Shown: positions 1 to 8,486 of the stretch, one piece after another
How the letters are laid out: each line of letters starts with the position of its first letter
How positions within the stretch are numbered: the first letter of the stretch is position 1
NCBI GenBank assembly: GCA_948602995.1
Contig: CAPEBR010000002.1
Coordinates: forward strand, 1-64,000
DNA length: 64,000 bases
Reading direction: 5' to 3'
From: an uncultured Dorea sp.
Lineage (GTDB): Bacteria > Bacillota > Clostridia > Lachnospirales > Lachnospiraceae
The notes under the pieces: generated by a model
Database searches by the model: none
What the model was told of the DNA's origin: nothing
The model's input: the letters and a program-made list of their open reading frames with translations, nothing else
Position numbers and translations under genes: made by a program

Positions 1-58
1 CTAAAATATTGATTTTTCAAGGTGCGAATCCCATTTTTGACGTGGGAAGTTTGAGATT

Positions 59-190
59 GTAACTACTCAGCAGGTCTGTGCATTTACTGCACAGACCGTA
101 AGAAAGTGATTCAGGAGTGCAAAAATCCCATTGCCGAAGGCAATTTCAAATGGATTTTTGCATGTAACTGTGAAGGTACTGAGCAGTTAC
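59..190 (-). repeat. multi-hairpin element, copy 1 (variant, reverse orientation)
   Basis: Reverse-oriented, diverged member of the element repeated at 8006, 26759, 27570 and 35456. Ends GTAACTACTCAG and CTGAGCAGTTAC are near-perfect inverted repeats. It shares the internal hairpin GGTCTGTGCA/TGCACAGACC and the phrase TCCTGAATCACTTTCTTACG (read on the minus strand). The central arm is TTGCC-TTC-GGCAA instead of the TTCGC/GCGAA of the other copies, a compensated change that suggests the fold is what is conserved. It lies just upstream of a small membrane peptide gene. Confidence 0.8.
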
Positions 191-221
191 ACATGATTTA
201 AAGGGAAAGGATCAGACGAAT

Positions 222-326
222 ATGAACTTTAATAATAAAAGAACAAAAAGAATTGTCGCCATTGTTATTCTGGTGGTTATTGCCGCGATGGTGGCAACGA
301 CTATAATACCTTATGTGACAGGGTAA
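222..326 (+). CDS. small single-pass membrane peptide (34 aa)
   Basis: ATG at 222 opens a 34-residue frame ending with TAA at 324-326. The N-terminus is basic (MNFNNKRTKR) and is followed by one hydrophobic segment (about residues 11-30). AAGGGAAAGG lies 11-20 bases upstream as a Shine-Dalgarno sequence, slightly far. The likely topology is one transmembrane helix with the charged end inside. It sits upstream of the VanW-family gene and may be co-expressed with it. I recall similar tiny proteins in related Clostridia but cannot assign a function. Confidence 0.55.
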   Translation: MNFNNKRTKRIVAIVILVVIAAMVATTIIPYVTG

Positions 327-333
327 TTGTATT

Positions 334-412
334 GTTACTATTCATGGGTCAGGAATGCGCGTAAGCGGCATATTCCATAAGAACGTGATTCAGGGGTGAA
401 CGTAACAGTTAC
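334..412 (-). repeat. partial remnant of the multi-hairpin element
   Basis: On the minus strand it runs from GTAACTGTTACGTTCAC through CCTGAATCACGTTCTTA to a terminal ATGAATAGTAAC. These match the ends and conserved inner phrase of the element at 8006-8138, but the stretch is only about 79 bp and its central hairpins differ. It lies directly upstream of the VanW-family gene. Confidence 0.5.
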
Positions 413-445
413 ATGTATTTTTAACAGGGAGTGGGTGTTGCGGGT

Positions 446-2377
446 ATGGAAGACAACAGGGCAGAGAACAGACCGCAGAGTGGAATACAGACCAGAGAAC
501 AGGAAGGACGCACGGCTTCTGCCCGGGGAAACGGCCAGAAGCAGCGGGGAAGAGAATACGCAGAAGCTCAGAGCCGCGCCCAGGGAAGCAGATATGCAGG
601 GGTGCAGAGCCGTGAGCGCGGAAGTGGGTATACGGGAGCGCAGAACTTTGCACAGAGTCGTGAACGCGGAGGCAGATACACAGGAGGCCAGAGCCGTGAG
701 CGTGGAGGCGGATATGCAGGAGGCCAGAGCCGTGAGCGTGGAGGCGGATATGCAGGAGGCCAGAGCCGTGAGCGTGGAGGCAGATCTACAGGAAACCAGG
801 GCCATGTACAGGGCCGCGAATACGCAGGAGGCCAGAACCGCGGCCAGGGTATGCCGCGGAACCGTGCGGGTATGCCTTTAAGTGAAGAAGAGTACAGGAG
901 AGAAAGAGCCAGGCGGCGCAGGGAGAGGCTTATACGGCGGAGACGCAAGGTTCTCTTAGGACTGACTGCGGCAGCTGTTATTTTGTTGTATGGCATTACC
1001 AATCTGATTCTGTACGGGGTTGTTTCCAGGTATCCAAAGGATGTTATCTGTAAGAATATCTACATCGGAGCTGTGGATGTATCCAGTATGAGTAAGAAGG
1101 AAGCAAAGGCGGCAATTGAAGACCAGCTTGAAAAGGATAGGGCGAAGTCTGTGTCTGTGGAGTTTGGAGGCAAGTCTGCAAAAGGAAAGCTTGAGGAGTT
1201 CGGGCTTAAGTATACCGGAGTAGACAAGGTGGTTGACCAGGCTATGAATTATGGCAAGAAGGGAAGCCTTTGGAGCCGGTTCTGGAAGCTTAGGAAGACT
1301 TCGAAGAAGCTGGTTCTGGAGGAGCAGCTTGCTATTGATAAAGAAGCAGGAGCAGCGGCGCTTTCGGTTCATTCAGACGCTCTGACGGACCGCGCGAAGA
1401 ATGCAACGATTACAAAGAAGGGTTCGAAATTTAAGATAAAAAAAGAACAGGATGGAGAAACGATTAATGCAGAGGATTTCCTTACGAAGCTGGAAAGACA
1501 TCTGAATGATAACTGGAACCATAAAGAGATCCGGATTAAGGGCAAGGCGGAAAAGGAGAAGGCGGCTGTTACATCGGAGGATCTTGCAAGTGTAAAGGAT
1601 GAGCTGAGTTCCTTTTCTACAGACGCAGGAAGCGGAGAGCGGGTTCAGAATCTTAAGACCGGTGTGGAAAAGGTAAATGGCACGGTTCTGATGCCAGGAG
1701 AGGTCTTTTCCATGGAGGAGAAGACGAAGCCTTACACTGAGGAAAATGGATATGTCCTGGGAGGTTCTTATGAAGGCGGAAGAGTGGTAGAAAGCTATGG
1801 AGGCGGAATCTGCCAGGTATCTACAACGCTTTATAATGCTGTGATCTATGCGGAACTTGAGATCGTAGAACGGTATCCTCATTCTATGCTGGTGGACTAT
1901 GTGTCACCATCAAGAGATGCGGCGATTGCGGAGGGGCTGCTGGATTTTAAATTTAAGAATAATTACGATACGCCGGTTTACATCAATGGCGGAATTGATG
2001 ATTCCAACCAGCTTTATTTTGAGATATACGGGAAGGATACGCGGGAGAAGGGACGGACAATTGAGTTTGAATCTGAGGTGCTTTCTACCGAGGAACCGGG
2101 AACAACCTACGAGGAGAACAGTGAGCTGCCATTCGGACAGATTGAGGCGGTATCCGGTGCGCATACAGGAACAGAGGCGAAGCTCTGGAAGATTGTATAT
2201 CAGGATGGTGAGCAGGTCAGCCGCGAGGAGTTTAACAGCAGCTCTTACCAGAAGGCAGATACTATATATGCTGTGGGAACCCAGACGGATGATGCAGATG
2301 CTGCGGCGCGCGTACGGGAGGCAATCGCTACACAGGATGAGACACAGATCTATGCCGCAATCGGCGGAACACAGTAG
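446..2377 (+). CDS. VanW family protein with repetitive RG-rich N-terminus
   Basis: About 643 aa from ATG 446; an in-frame GTG at 431 is the alternative start. In order: a low-complexity Arg/Gly/Gln/Tyr region with 12-residue repeats (QSRERGGGYAGG type, about residues 45-120), a very basic stretch (RRERARRRRERLIRRRR), one transmembrane helix (about 168-190), a peptidoglycan-binding-4-like region, and a VanW domain (about 400-520; motifs GGGICQVSTTLYNA and VDYVSPSRDA). Family knowledge: VanW proteins are envelope-associated and of uncertain biochemical role, first noted in vancomycin-resistance clusters. A cytoplasmic repeat tail with an extracellular VanW domain fits the charge pattern. It is the first large gene of a compact run reaching 6510. 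This is not evidence of vancomycin resistance. Confidence 0.85.
   Translation: MEDNRAENRPQSGIQTREQEGRTASARGNGQKQRGREYAEAQSRAQGSRYAGVQSRERGSGYTGAQNFAQSRERGGRYTGGQSRERGGGYAGGQSRERGGGYAGGQSRERGGRSTGNQGHVQGREYAGGQNRGQGMPRNRAGMPLSEEEYRRERARRRRERLIRRRRKVLLGLTAAAVILLYGITNLILYGVVSRYPKDVICKNIYIGAVDVSSMSKKEAKAAIEDQLEKDRAKSVSVEFGGKSAKGKLEEFGLKYTGVDKVVDQAMNYGKKGSLWSRFWKLRKTSKKLVLEEQLAIDKEAGAAALSVHSDALTDRAKNATITKKGSKFKIKKEQDGETINAEDFLTKLERHLNDNWNHKEIRIKGKAEKEKAAVTSEDLASVKDELSSFSTDAGSGERVQNLKTGVEKVNGTVLMPGEVFSMEEKTKPYTEENGYVLGGSYEGGRVVESYGGGICQVSTTLYNAVIYAELEIVERYPHSMLVDYVSPSRDAAIAEGLLDFKFKNNYDTPVYINGGIDDSNQLYFEIYGKDTREKGRTIEFESEVLSTEEPGTTYEENSELPFGQIEAVSGAHTGTEAKLWKIVYQDGEQVSREEFNSSSYQKADTIYAVGTQTDDADAAARVREAIATQDETQIYAAIGGTQ
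596..800 (+). repeat. in-frame tandem repeats, about 36-bp period, inside the VanW gene
   Basis: The phrase CAGAGCCGTGAGCGTGGAGG recurs at 689, 725 and 761 with an exact 36-bp period, with degenerate units upstream from about 596. Each unit encodes 12 residues (QSRERGGGYAGG and variants). Near-identical units make copy-number change by slippage plausible. Confidence 0.85.
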
Positions 2378-2388
2378 GAGAGGAATAC

Positions 2389-3258
2389 ATGATTCATTAC
2401 AGAACACGGACTGCTTTCGGGCAGTCCGAAAATATCGGGATATATGCGGTTGCCGCGGCTGTAAATGATCTGTCGGCAGAGGCGGCAGGTACAGATCAGG
2501 TAAGTGCAGGGATCTTTCTGCCTCTGAATGGACAGAAGGAGCATCTATATGCAATTGAAAAACGGATCAGAAAGTGCTGTAAGGAGCAGGGAATCCGGCT
2601 GAGTGAGCTGTATGCGGACAGGTGTGCCGGGGTGTCCCAGTATATGGTATCCGTAACCGGAGCCAGTCTCCGGCCGAAGGAGCAGGAATGGTACAGGGAG
2701 ACTATGCGAGCCGGACAGGATATCGTCCTGGCGGGCCAGGCCGGTATCGAGGGAACGATCCGCATCATAGAAGAGAGAGGGAAAGAGCTTGAGAAGAGAT
2801 TTGCCCCCGTATTTCTTGGGGAAATAGAGAGGCATCGTCATACAGTCTTCGCTTCTGAGGCTATAGACGCAGCAAGAGCTCATGGTGCGTCTGCCATCCG
2901 CCAGGCTGGCGTCGGAGGAATCTTTGCAGCTTTGTGGAGACTTTCAAAGGAAGCAGGTACAGGTCTTGATACGGATTTAAAACGTATGCCCATCCTGCAG
3001 GAGACAGTTGAGATCTGTGAGTATTTCCGCCTGAATCCATATCAGCTTACCTCGGCAGGAACTCTTCTGATTATTGCAGATCATGGGGAGACGATAGCAG
3101 ACGCACTGTTACGGAAGGGAATCAGGGCGGCTGTAATCGGAAGCCTTACAGATAATAACGATAAGGTTATCAGAAATGGGGAGGACCGGCGTTTCATTGA
3201 CCGGCCTGCTCCGGATGAATATAACAAGATATTTATGGAGGATAGGATTTATGAATGA
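2389..3258 (+). CDS. AIR synthase-related (PurM/HypE superfamily) protein
   Basis: 289 aa. The C-terminal half resembles the AIRS_C domain: ECFR-like strand region, SAGTLLIIADHG, then ADALLRKGIRAAVIGSLT near the end. The family covers ATP-using enzymes such as PurM, HypE, ThiL and SelD. The N-terminal metal/ATP-binding signature of those enzymes is not obvious here, so the reaction is unknown. It starts 11 bp after the VanW gene and overlaps the Lrp-type regulator by 8 bp, so it is probably co-transcribed and translationally coupled. The context (regulator plus aminotransferase) hints at amino-acid metabolism, but that is inference. Confidence 0.7.
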   Translation: MIHYRTRTAFGQSENIGIYAVAAAVNDLSAEAAGTDQVSAGIFLPLNGQKEHLYAIEKRIRKCCKEQGIRLSELYADRCAGVSQYMVSVTGASLRPKEQEWYRETMRAGQDIVLAGQAGIEGTIRIIEERGKELEKRFAPVFLGEIERHRHTVFASEAIDAARAHGASAIRQAGVGGIFAALWRLSKEAGTGLDTDLKRMPILQETVEICEYFRLNPYQLTSAGTLLIIADHGETIADALLRKGIRAAVIGSLTDNNDKVIRNGEDRRFIDRPAPDEYNKIFMEDRIYE

Positions 3259-3742
3259 TATGAGAAAACAGATATTAAAGAACCTGGAAGTAAACAGCCG
3301 GATTGACCTTGCAGAGCTGTCTGTGCTCCTGGATATAGAAGAAGCAGTGATTGCGAATGAGATCGCGGACATGGAAAAGGAAGGGATCATCTGCGGATAC
3401 CATACCCTGATTGACTGGGACAAGGCAGGAGATGACCGGGTGAATGCCTTGATTGAGGTGCGTGTGACTCCACAGCGGGAAAAGGGGTTTGACAAGACAG
3501 CAGAGAGGATCTGCAATTATCCCGAAGTAACGGCAGCTTATCTTATCTCAGGAAGCTATGATATTCTCGTGACGCTGGAGGGCAAGACACTTCTTGAGGT
3601 GTCAAGATTTGTGTCAGGGAAGCTGTCTCCCATTGAGGCGGTAATCAGTACAACGACGCATTTTATTCTGAAAAAATATAAAGACCACGGTACGGCTCTG
3701 ATGAAGAGGAGTAAATCTGAGAGAATGGCGGTGACACCTTAA
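3251..3742 (+). CDS. Lrp/AsnC family transcriptional regulator
   Basis: 163 aa from ATG 3251, chosen because GGAGGATAGG sits just upstream; a longer open frame upstream is unlikely to be used. N-terminal winged HTH (about 1-55; RKQILKNLEVNSRIDLAELS ... ANEIADMEKEGIICGY) and C-terminal RAM/AsnC ligand-binding domain (about 65-140; ALIEVRVTPQ ... VTAAYLISGSYDILVTLEG). Such regulators form octamers and sense amino acids. The start overlaps the preceding gene by 8 bp, and the stop overlaps the aminotransferase start (TAATG). It probably controls this operon in response to an amino acid. Confidence 0.92.
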   Translation: MNDMRKQILKNLEVNSRIDLAELSVLLDIEEAVIANEIADMEKEGIICGYHTLIDWDKAGDDRVNALIEVRVTPQREKGFDKTAERICNYPEVTAAYLISGSYDILVTLEGKTLLEVSRFVSGKLSPIEAVISTTTHFILKKYKDHGTALMKRSKSERMAVTP

Positions 3743-4908
3743 TGAGAAATCCTTTATCACAAAAAGTAGTAGAAATAAAGCCTTCAGGAATTCGTAAATT
3801 TTTTGATGTTGTGAGTGAAATGCCGGATGCCATCTCCCTTGGCGTGGGGGAACCGGATTTTGATACTCCCTGGAGAATCCGGGAAGAAGGGATCTATTCC
3901 CTGGAGAGAGGACGTACTTTTTATACATCCAATGCAGGGCTTAAGGAGCTGAAGGTTGAGATCAGCAGATACCTGGAGCGGAAGATTGATGTGGCATATG
4001 ATCCGGATAAGGAGGTTATCGTAACAGTCGGCGGAAGTGAAGGGATTGATCTGGCGTTCCGGGCTATGCTTGATCCGGGAGATGAGGTTCTGATTCCCCA
4101 GCCAAGCTATGTATCTTATCTTCCCTGTGCGGTACTGGCAGATGGTGTGCCCGTGGTAATCCCGCTTCAGCAGAAAAATGAATTTAAGCTTACAAGGGAA
4201 GAACTGGAGGCAGCCATTACACCGAGGACCAAGATACTGGTTCTCCCATTCCCCAATAATCCTACGGGAGCGGTTATGTCAAGAGAAGATCTGGAGCCGG
4301 TTGCAGAGGTGGTGAAGGAGCATGATCTGTTTGTTCTGTCTGATGAGATTTACTCAGAGCTTACCTATAAAGATGACCATGTTTCCATCGCGGCACTTCC
4401 GGGAATGCGGGAACGGACACTGGTAATCAATGGATTTTCAAAAGGATTTGCCATGACCGGATGGAGGCTGGGCTATATCTGTGCACCGGAGGAGATTGCA
4501 AAGCAGATGCTGAAGATTCATCAGTATGCAATTATGTGTGCACCGACCAACAGCCAGTATGCGGCTATAGAAGGACTCCGGCACTGCGAGGGGGAGGTTC
4601 AGGAGATGCGCGCATCCTATAATCAGAGGCGCCGTTATCTGATGCATGAGATGAAGCGCATGCATCTGGACTGCTTTGAGCCTTTTGGCGCTTTTTATGT
4701 ATTTCCTAATATCCAGGAATTCGGGATGTCCTCTGAGGAGTTTGCTACAAGGCTCCTGGAGGAGGAGAAGGTGGCCGTTGTGCCGGGAAGCGCCTTTGGA
4801 GACAGTGGGGAAGGGTATATCCGGATTTCCTATGCATACTCACTGGACGACCTGAAGGAGGCAGTGGGACGTGTAGGAAGCTTTATAGACCGGATGAGGA
4901 ATCGTTAG
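3742..4908 (+). CDS. class I/II PLP aminotransferase
   Basis: 388 aa, normal length for fold-type I aminotransferases. Lys234 in NGFSKGFAMTGWRLGY is the expected PLP lysine. Asn173 (PFPNNPTG) and Asp201 (LSDEIYSEL) are the usual cofactor contacts, and a C-terminal Arg lies in GYIRISYAYS. It transfers amino groups between an amino acid and a 2-oxo acid in the cytoplasm. It resembles aspartate/aromatic-type (PatA/AspB-like) enzymes, but substrate cannot be read from sequence. It is translationally coupled to the Lrp regulator through a TAATG overlap, a common pairing. Confidence 0.93.
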   Translation: MRNPLSQKVVEIKPSGIRKFFDVVSEMPDAISLGVGEPDFDTPWRIREEGIYSLERGRTFYTSNAGLKELKVEISRYLERKIDVAYDPDKEVIVTVGGSEGIDLAFRAMLDPGDEVLIPQPSYVSYLPCAVLADGVPVVIPLQQKNEFKLTREELEAAITPRTKILVLPFPNNPTGAVMSREDLEPVAEVVKEHDLFVLSDEIYSELTYKDDHVSIAALPGMRERTLVINGFSKGFAMTGWRLGYICAPEEIAKQMLKIHQYAIMCAPTNSQYAAIEGLRHCEGEVQEMRASYNQRRRYLMHEMKRMHLDCFEPFGAFYVFPNIQEFGMSSEEFATRLLEEEKVAVVPGSAFGDSGEGYIRISYAYSLDDLKEAVGRVGSFIDRMRNR

Positions 4909-4929
4909 GAAAGGCTGGCGAAGAGCGGC

Positions 4930-6510
4930 ATGGCGGGAGTGAGAGAAACAGGAAACAGCCCCGGGGGCGCAGCTTATGTGCCGGAGACAGATACGAGGGC
5001 TGCAAAAAAGGCCCTGGAGCTGGAGGCAGGAAATGTCCTGGTTGAACAGACTGTCAGGCAGATCGCGAAGGAACGCGAAATGATAAAAAAGGAGCAGGGG
5101 GCGCAGAAGGACAGAGACAATCAGAACCGGCAGGAGGATACAGAGCCGAAGGATACCCCGGAATTATCGAAGCAGAGTAAATGGTTTGGAATCGGGGAAA
5201 AGCTGTTAGAACAGGAAAACCTGAAGTGGAGCCTTGAGATGGAAGAGCAGTGGGAGGCCTTCCTGAACTGGCTCCCGGTTAAAGGGACAGACCTTTCTTC
5301 GCAGCTTTCAGAGCTCTCGGATCTGTATATGGCTCTTCTGGAGGCGCTGCTTACCCATACGGCAGGAGAGGAACAGGCTGCGCAGAAGGAGATGCTGGAT
5401 ACATTGCTTGCCCAGAAACTAAGCCTTCTGCTGGATATGGATCTTAAGGATCTGGTGAAGCTTCTTGAGGAAAGTGGTCAGATGGAGACGATTAATAGTA
5501 TTAAGGCAGAGCTGTATAAGAAAACAACCGGAGAGAGTATATCTGCCAGGGAAGCAGGTAAGTTTTATGCAAAGGGCAGAAACGTCTCTGTAACGAGTTC
5601 CCGGTACTTTGTGCCGGAGGCAGCCCCGGCAAAGCCGGACAATACAGGCGTGCTCTACAGGCGATCGGGGGCGCGGAGCGTGCAGGTCAGTCAGGAATTC
5701 AATGCACAGAAAAATTCCGGTGAGCTGCAGATGGATCAGAGAAACCGGGTGCTGGGCGGCGCTAGGGGGCAGTACGGCGCCGGCAGTACGGGTGTTTCGG
5801 GAAAAGGCGCATCTTTTACAGGACAGGAGCTTGCAAAGGCCAACAGCTTTGCAGGCCATGCAGGAAATAGTGGGAATCTGCTTTCCGGGAGGGAAATCAG
5901 CGCGAAAAATGATGAGGTGGCGGGACTTCTTGCCGGGATTACGTCCATTAAGGGACAGGTTTACAGTGAAACTGCCGGGCGCAGCAGTATGCTGAAAACT
6001 TCTGTGAAGAGCGCGCTGAATCAGTTTATAGACTACTACCTTACACAGAAGGGAATGTATAAGACTTATTATTACACGACCAATGCCTATGAGAGAACAG
6101 GGAGCGCCCAGAAGGCTGTGGAAGAAAGTATTGAGTATGCCTACAGGCAGTTTCTGGAAAAAAAGAATGATGAAGCATACCGCAGGCAGGCGGCATACTC
6201 CGGCCAGGCAGGATTTTTTCAGGCCATGCTGAAGGATATGACGATGGAGGAAGAACTGCGAAGAGGGCTTCGGTTTCTGGAGGAAAACTGGAGGGCATTT
6301 CTGCAGTCCATCGGGGAAGAGGAGCAAAAAGATCTGCTTGTAACACTGCAGAAGTACAGCCGGTGGGGAGAACTTCTAAGGCCAGAGATAAAGAAGGACG
6401 GGCGGAAAGAGAAGACGCAGGGACCAAGAAGAGAGAGGATTACGGTCGCTCAGATTGTGGGCGTGGCGGCTGTAGTAATGGTGTATGTCTTATACAGGCT
6501 CTTTTTTTAA
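4930..6510 (+). CDS. unknown protein with C-terminal membrane anchor
   Basis: 526 aa, family not recognised. Residues 1-90 are charged and probably disordered (KEREMIKKEQGAQKDRDNQNRQED). Residues about 90-200 are helical and acidic/leucine-rich. A Gly/Ser-rich linker follows (about 225-330). Another helical block (about 340-480) contains YYLTQKGMYKTYYYTTNAYE. The only hydrophobic helix is the last 22 residues (VAQIVGVAAVVMVYVLYRLFF), so it looks tail-anchored with the bulk in the cytoplasm. It starts 21 bp after the aminotransferase, so it is likely in the same operon. No catalytic motif seen. Confidence 0.6.
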   Translation: MAGVRETGNSPGGAAYVPETDTRAAKKALELEAGNVLVEQTVRQIAKEREMIKKEQGAQKDRDNQNRQEDTEPKDTPELSKQSKWFGIGEKLLEQENLKWSLEMEEQWEAFLNWLPVKGTDLSSQLSELSDLYMALLEALLTHTAGEEQAAQKEMLDTLLAQKLSLLLDMDLKDLVKLLEESGQMETINSIKAELYKKTTGESISAREAGKFYAKGRNVSVTSSRYFVPEAAPAKPDNTGVLYRRSGARSVQVSQEFNAQKNSGELQMDQRNRVLGGARGQYGAGSTGVSGKGASFTGQELAKANSFAGHAGNSGNLLSGREISAKNDEVAGLLAGITSIKGQVYSETAGRSSMLKTSVKSALNQFIDYYLTQKGMYKTYYYTTNAYERTGSAQKAVEESIEYAYRQFLEKKNDEAYRRQAAYSGQAGFFQAMLKDMTMEEELRRGLRFLEENWRAFLQSIGEEEQKDLLVTLQKYSRWGELLRPEIKKDGRKEKTQGPRRERITVAQIVGVAAVVMVYVLYRLFF

Positions 6511-6644
6511 AGGCGTTCAGCGTATTCCGACCCTGTGAATAGTAATAGCCGAAGGACATCTGTTCATGGGCCGTTATTGTGGGCTACGCTGACTGAATGC
6601 GGGGCAAATTAGCCGTAAAGTGGGGCGTGCAGGTGGCAGGAATG

Positions 6645-6665
6645 AATTTTCAAACACGCTCTAGG
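6645..6665 (+). repeat. 21-bp dispersed repeat, copy 1
   Basis: ATTTTCAAACACGCTCTAGG (plus one more A at the 5' end) occurs identically here and at 26194-26214, both in short intergenic gaps downstream of plus-strand genes. Surrounding sequence is only loosely alike. Confidence 0.6.
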
Positions 6666-6690
6666 GCATTGTTTGGATTTGGCGGATTAA

Positions 6691-6725
6691 CTGGGGATGG
6701 GACATTATTTTAATGACATCCCCAG
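6691..6725 (-). terminator. long hairpin 3' of the double-cubane protein gene
   Basis: CTGGGGATG (6691-6699) pairs perfectly with CATCCCCAG (6717-6725), and inner arms CATTA and TAATG pair over a TTT loop. It lies 40 bp beyond the stop of the minus-strand gene ending at 6766. There is no clean U-tract, so it is a possible terminator or a mobile palindrome. The rest of the 6511-6765 gap holds a weakly paired GTTCAGCGTA / TACGCTGAC arm set and nothing coding. Confidence 0.45.
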
Positions 6726-6765
6726 CTGGGTCATCCTTGTAAGAAACAATATCAATACATTAACG

Positions 6766-7917
6766 CTACAGCATCTCAATAAATGCCGCAATCCGGGTAT
6801 TCAGCTGACCTACATCTGCCTGCGAGTAATCGGTTTCCACATTGATGTAAGGGATTCCCTTTTTTTCGTTTACAAACCGGCGGATTGCCCGGGTTTCTAC
6901 GTTATATGTATGACAGGCCTGAAGTGTCATCTCCACAACACCGTCTGCCTTGTATTCATCAATGAGCCTTCCAAGCAGTTCCAGGCGGTTCGCGTTCGGA
7001 GTCATAACGGAACAGCCGATATTAAGATAACGTCTTGCGATGGCATCATATACATCCGGATTATCCTCATCTACGAGCTTATCGATGGATTTTGCACCGG
7101 AACAGCTTTCGTAGGTTACGACGATTCCACCGTTATCCTCTACCGCGCGGATCACCTTCTCGGTGGCGCCGCCGATTGGACAGCCGGTAATCAGAATACG
7201 CGGCTTTTTCTCTTCCATCTTACCTTCGGCGTACTCTTTTTTGATCTTTTCGGTCAGGGCGTCTACCTCAGCAGGAATGGCTTTCTTGTCAAACTTAAAG
7301 GTGCTGCCATAGAGAACCTTGAAGAGATCCTGGCCTTTGATGGGTGCAGGATCATTTTTCATAACCTCATACAGGTCTTTCAGGGAGCGTCTTACATCAT
7401 TGTTAATCTTAATCGCTTCCCGGATCTGATCCTCGGTAATTGTAATCTCAAACTTCTTCTCCAGATATTCTCTGAAGCGGATGATTTCCTTTTTCCACAA
7501 TACAAGAGCGTCCTCCCGCTGCGTATTCGGGAGTTCCATGATATATACATCTTTGAATTCGGACATATATTCATACATCTTCTTTTTCCCGTCACAGGTT
7601 GTCTCTCCGACAACTACATCAGAAAAATAGAAGAAGGGGCATTTGTCTGTAATTGCAAATCCGTAGCTGGACTTTATGAGCGGACACAGGTTTTTGGGAA
7701 GGTCTTTTTCTGCTACTGGGATTGTCTCATCAGACGTGGAGCACAGGCTTACAGATGCGGCTCCCATGGCTGTTGCAATTTCCTGAGGGAAATAGGTGCA
7801 GTAGGAGCCAATGACCGGTATACCTGCGTCCTTTAACTTTTTTACGCCTAAAAAGGAATTCTTTCGCTGCTCGGCGAATTCTTCGAATACCTCTGGCAAA
7901 TCCTTGATTATATCCAT
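6766..7917 (-). CDS. double-cubane-cluster / 2-hydroxyacyl-CoA dehydratase D-like protein
   Basis: 383 aa from the ATG at 7917, preceded by AAGGAGGAACTG. A 15-residue upstream extension is less likely. It matches the HgdB/D-type family (PF06050): Cys40 in GSYCTYFP, then DKCPFF, TTCDGKKKMYEY, ESCSGAKS, GCSVMTPN and QACHTYN supply conserved cysteines for iron-sulfur clusters. Family members are either dehydratase subunits or stand-alone double-cubane proteins needing a separate ATPase activator. No partner subunit or activator gene is adjacent, so the stand-alone (YjiM-like) type is more likely. Substrate unknown. Confidence 0.85.
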   Translation of the reverse strand: MDIIKDLPEVFEEFAEQRKNSFLGVKKLKDAGIPVIGSYCTYFPQEIATAMGAASVSLCSTSDETIPVAEKDLPKNLCPLIKSSYGFAITDKCPFFYFSDVVVGETTCDGKKKMYEYMSEFKDVYIMELPNTQREDALVLWKKEIIRFREYLEKKFEITITEDQIREAIKINNDVRRSLKDLYEVMKNDPAPIKGQDLFKVLYGSTFKFDKKAIPAEVDALTEKIKKEYAEGKMEEKKPRILITGCPIGGATEKVIRAVEDNGGIVVTYESCSGAKSIDKLVDEDNPDVYDAIARRYLNIGCSVMTPNANRLELLGRLIDEYKADGVVEMTLQACHTYNVETRAIRRFVNEKKGIPYINVETDYSQADVGQLNTRIAAFIEML

Positions 7918-8005
7918 AATCAGTTCCTCCTTGTATAAATGTACCTCTTTGTTACTGCTCATACCAGGCCATGCACTTGCAGCGTGGCCTGATAGAACAT
8001 GATTC

Positions 8006-8138
8006 GTTACTGTTCACTTCATTCACAGTAACATTCGCAAATCCATTTAAAATTCGCTTCGCGAATGGGATTTGCTCACACCTGAATCATTTTCTTACGG
8101 ACTTTGCAGTAAATGCAAAGTCCTGTGTGAACAGTAAC
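8006..8138 (+). repeat. multi-hairpin element, copy 2
   Basis: 133 bp, bounded by perfect 12-bp inverted repeats GTTACTGTTCAC and GTGAACAGTAAC. Contains AAATTCGC-ttc-GCGAAT and a hairpin around ACTTTGCA/TGCAAAGT (a compensated variant of GTCTGTGCA/TGCACAGAC elsewhere). It sits between the divergent genes at 7917 and 8487. The remainder of the 7918-8486 gap holds a short GTGAATAGTAAC remnant near 8334 and the trmL promoter; I see no convincing gene. Confidence 0.85.
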
Positions 8139-8409
8139 CATGATTCAGCATGTTGCTTCCTTTTATCATATCATTTATTCATGGCATGGTATAATAGAAA
8201 AAGATAATGAATGAGGGGATTTATCGAAAAGGTTTAACGCATCCGGTGCATTTAAAAGTCGCTTTCAGCGGGGGGTGGATGCTGAAAACCACTACTTCAC
8301 TGGCCCGGATTCCGTGTGGCAGGGTGCACGGCTCCGTGAATAGTAACTCGAAGAGAGCAGTCTTTGGTAAAAAATTTTTAAAAACAGTAAAAATATTGTC
8401 AGAATGTGT

Positions 8410-8438
8410 TTGACTATAGGTCATATTTTCGATACAAT
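8410..8438 (+). promoter_or_regulatory. sigma-A-type promoter for trmL
   Basis: TTGACT (8410-8415), 17-bp spacer, TACAAT (8433-8438). The trmL start is 49 bp downstream, with AAAGGAGG in between. Confidence 0.75.
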
Positions 8439-8486
8439 GAAAGTTGGAAAGACTTTTACTTTCATAATAAAGGAGGATAGAGGGGA

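Noticed and set aside
446..2377. Vancomycin resistance cluster
   Set aside because: VanW-domain proteins are widespread; no vanH/A/X/R/S genes are present.
5419..6327. 302-codon minus-strand frame
   Set aside because: Antisense to the continuous 526-aa gene; the plus strand has the better start and operon spacing.
6697..7836. 379-codon plus-strand frame opposite the double-cubane gene
   Set aside because: It is the reverse of a well-supported gene, has Cys/Phe/Ile-rich nonsense composition, and lacks a ribosome binding site.
8207..8413. 68-codon open frame before trmL
   Set aside because: No ribosome binding site, no protein-like composition, and the span overlaps a repeat remnant (GTGAATAGTAAC) and runs into the trmL promoter.
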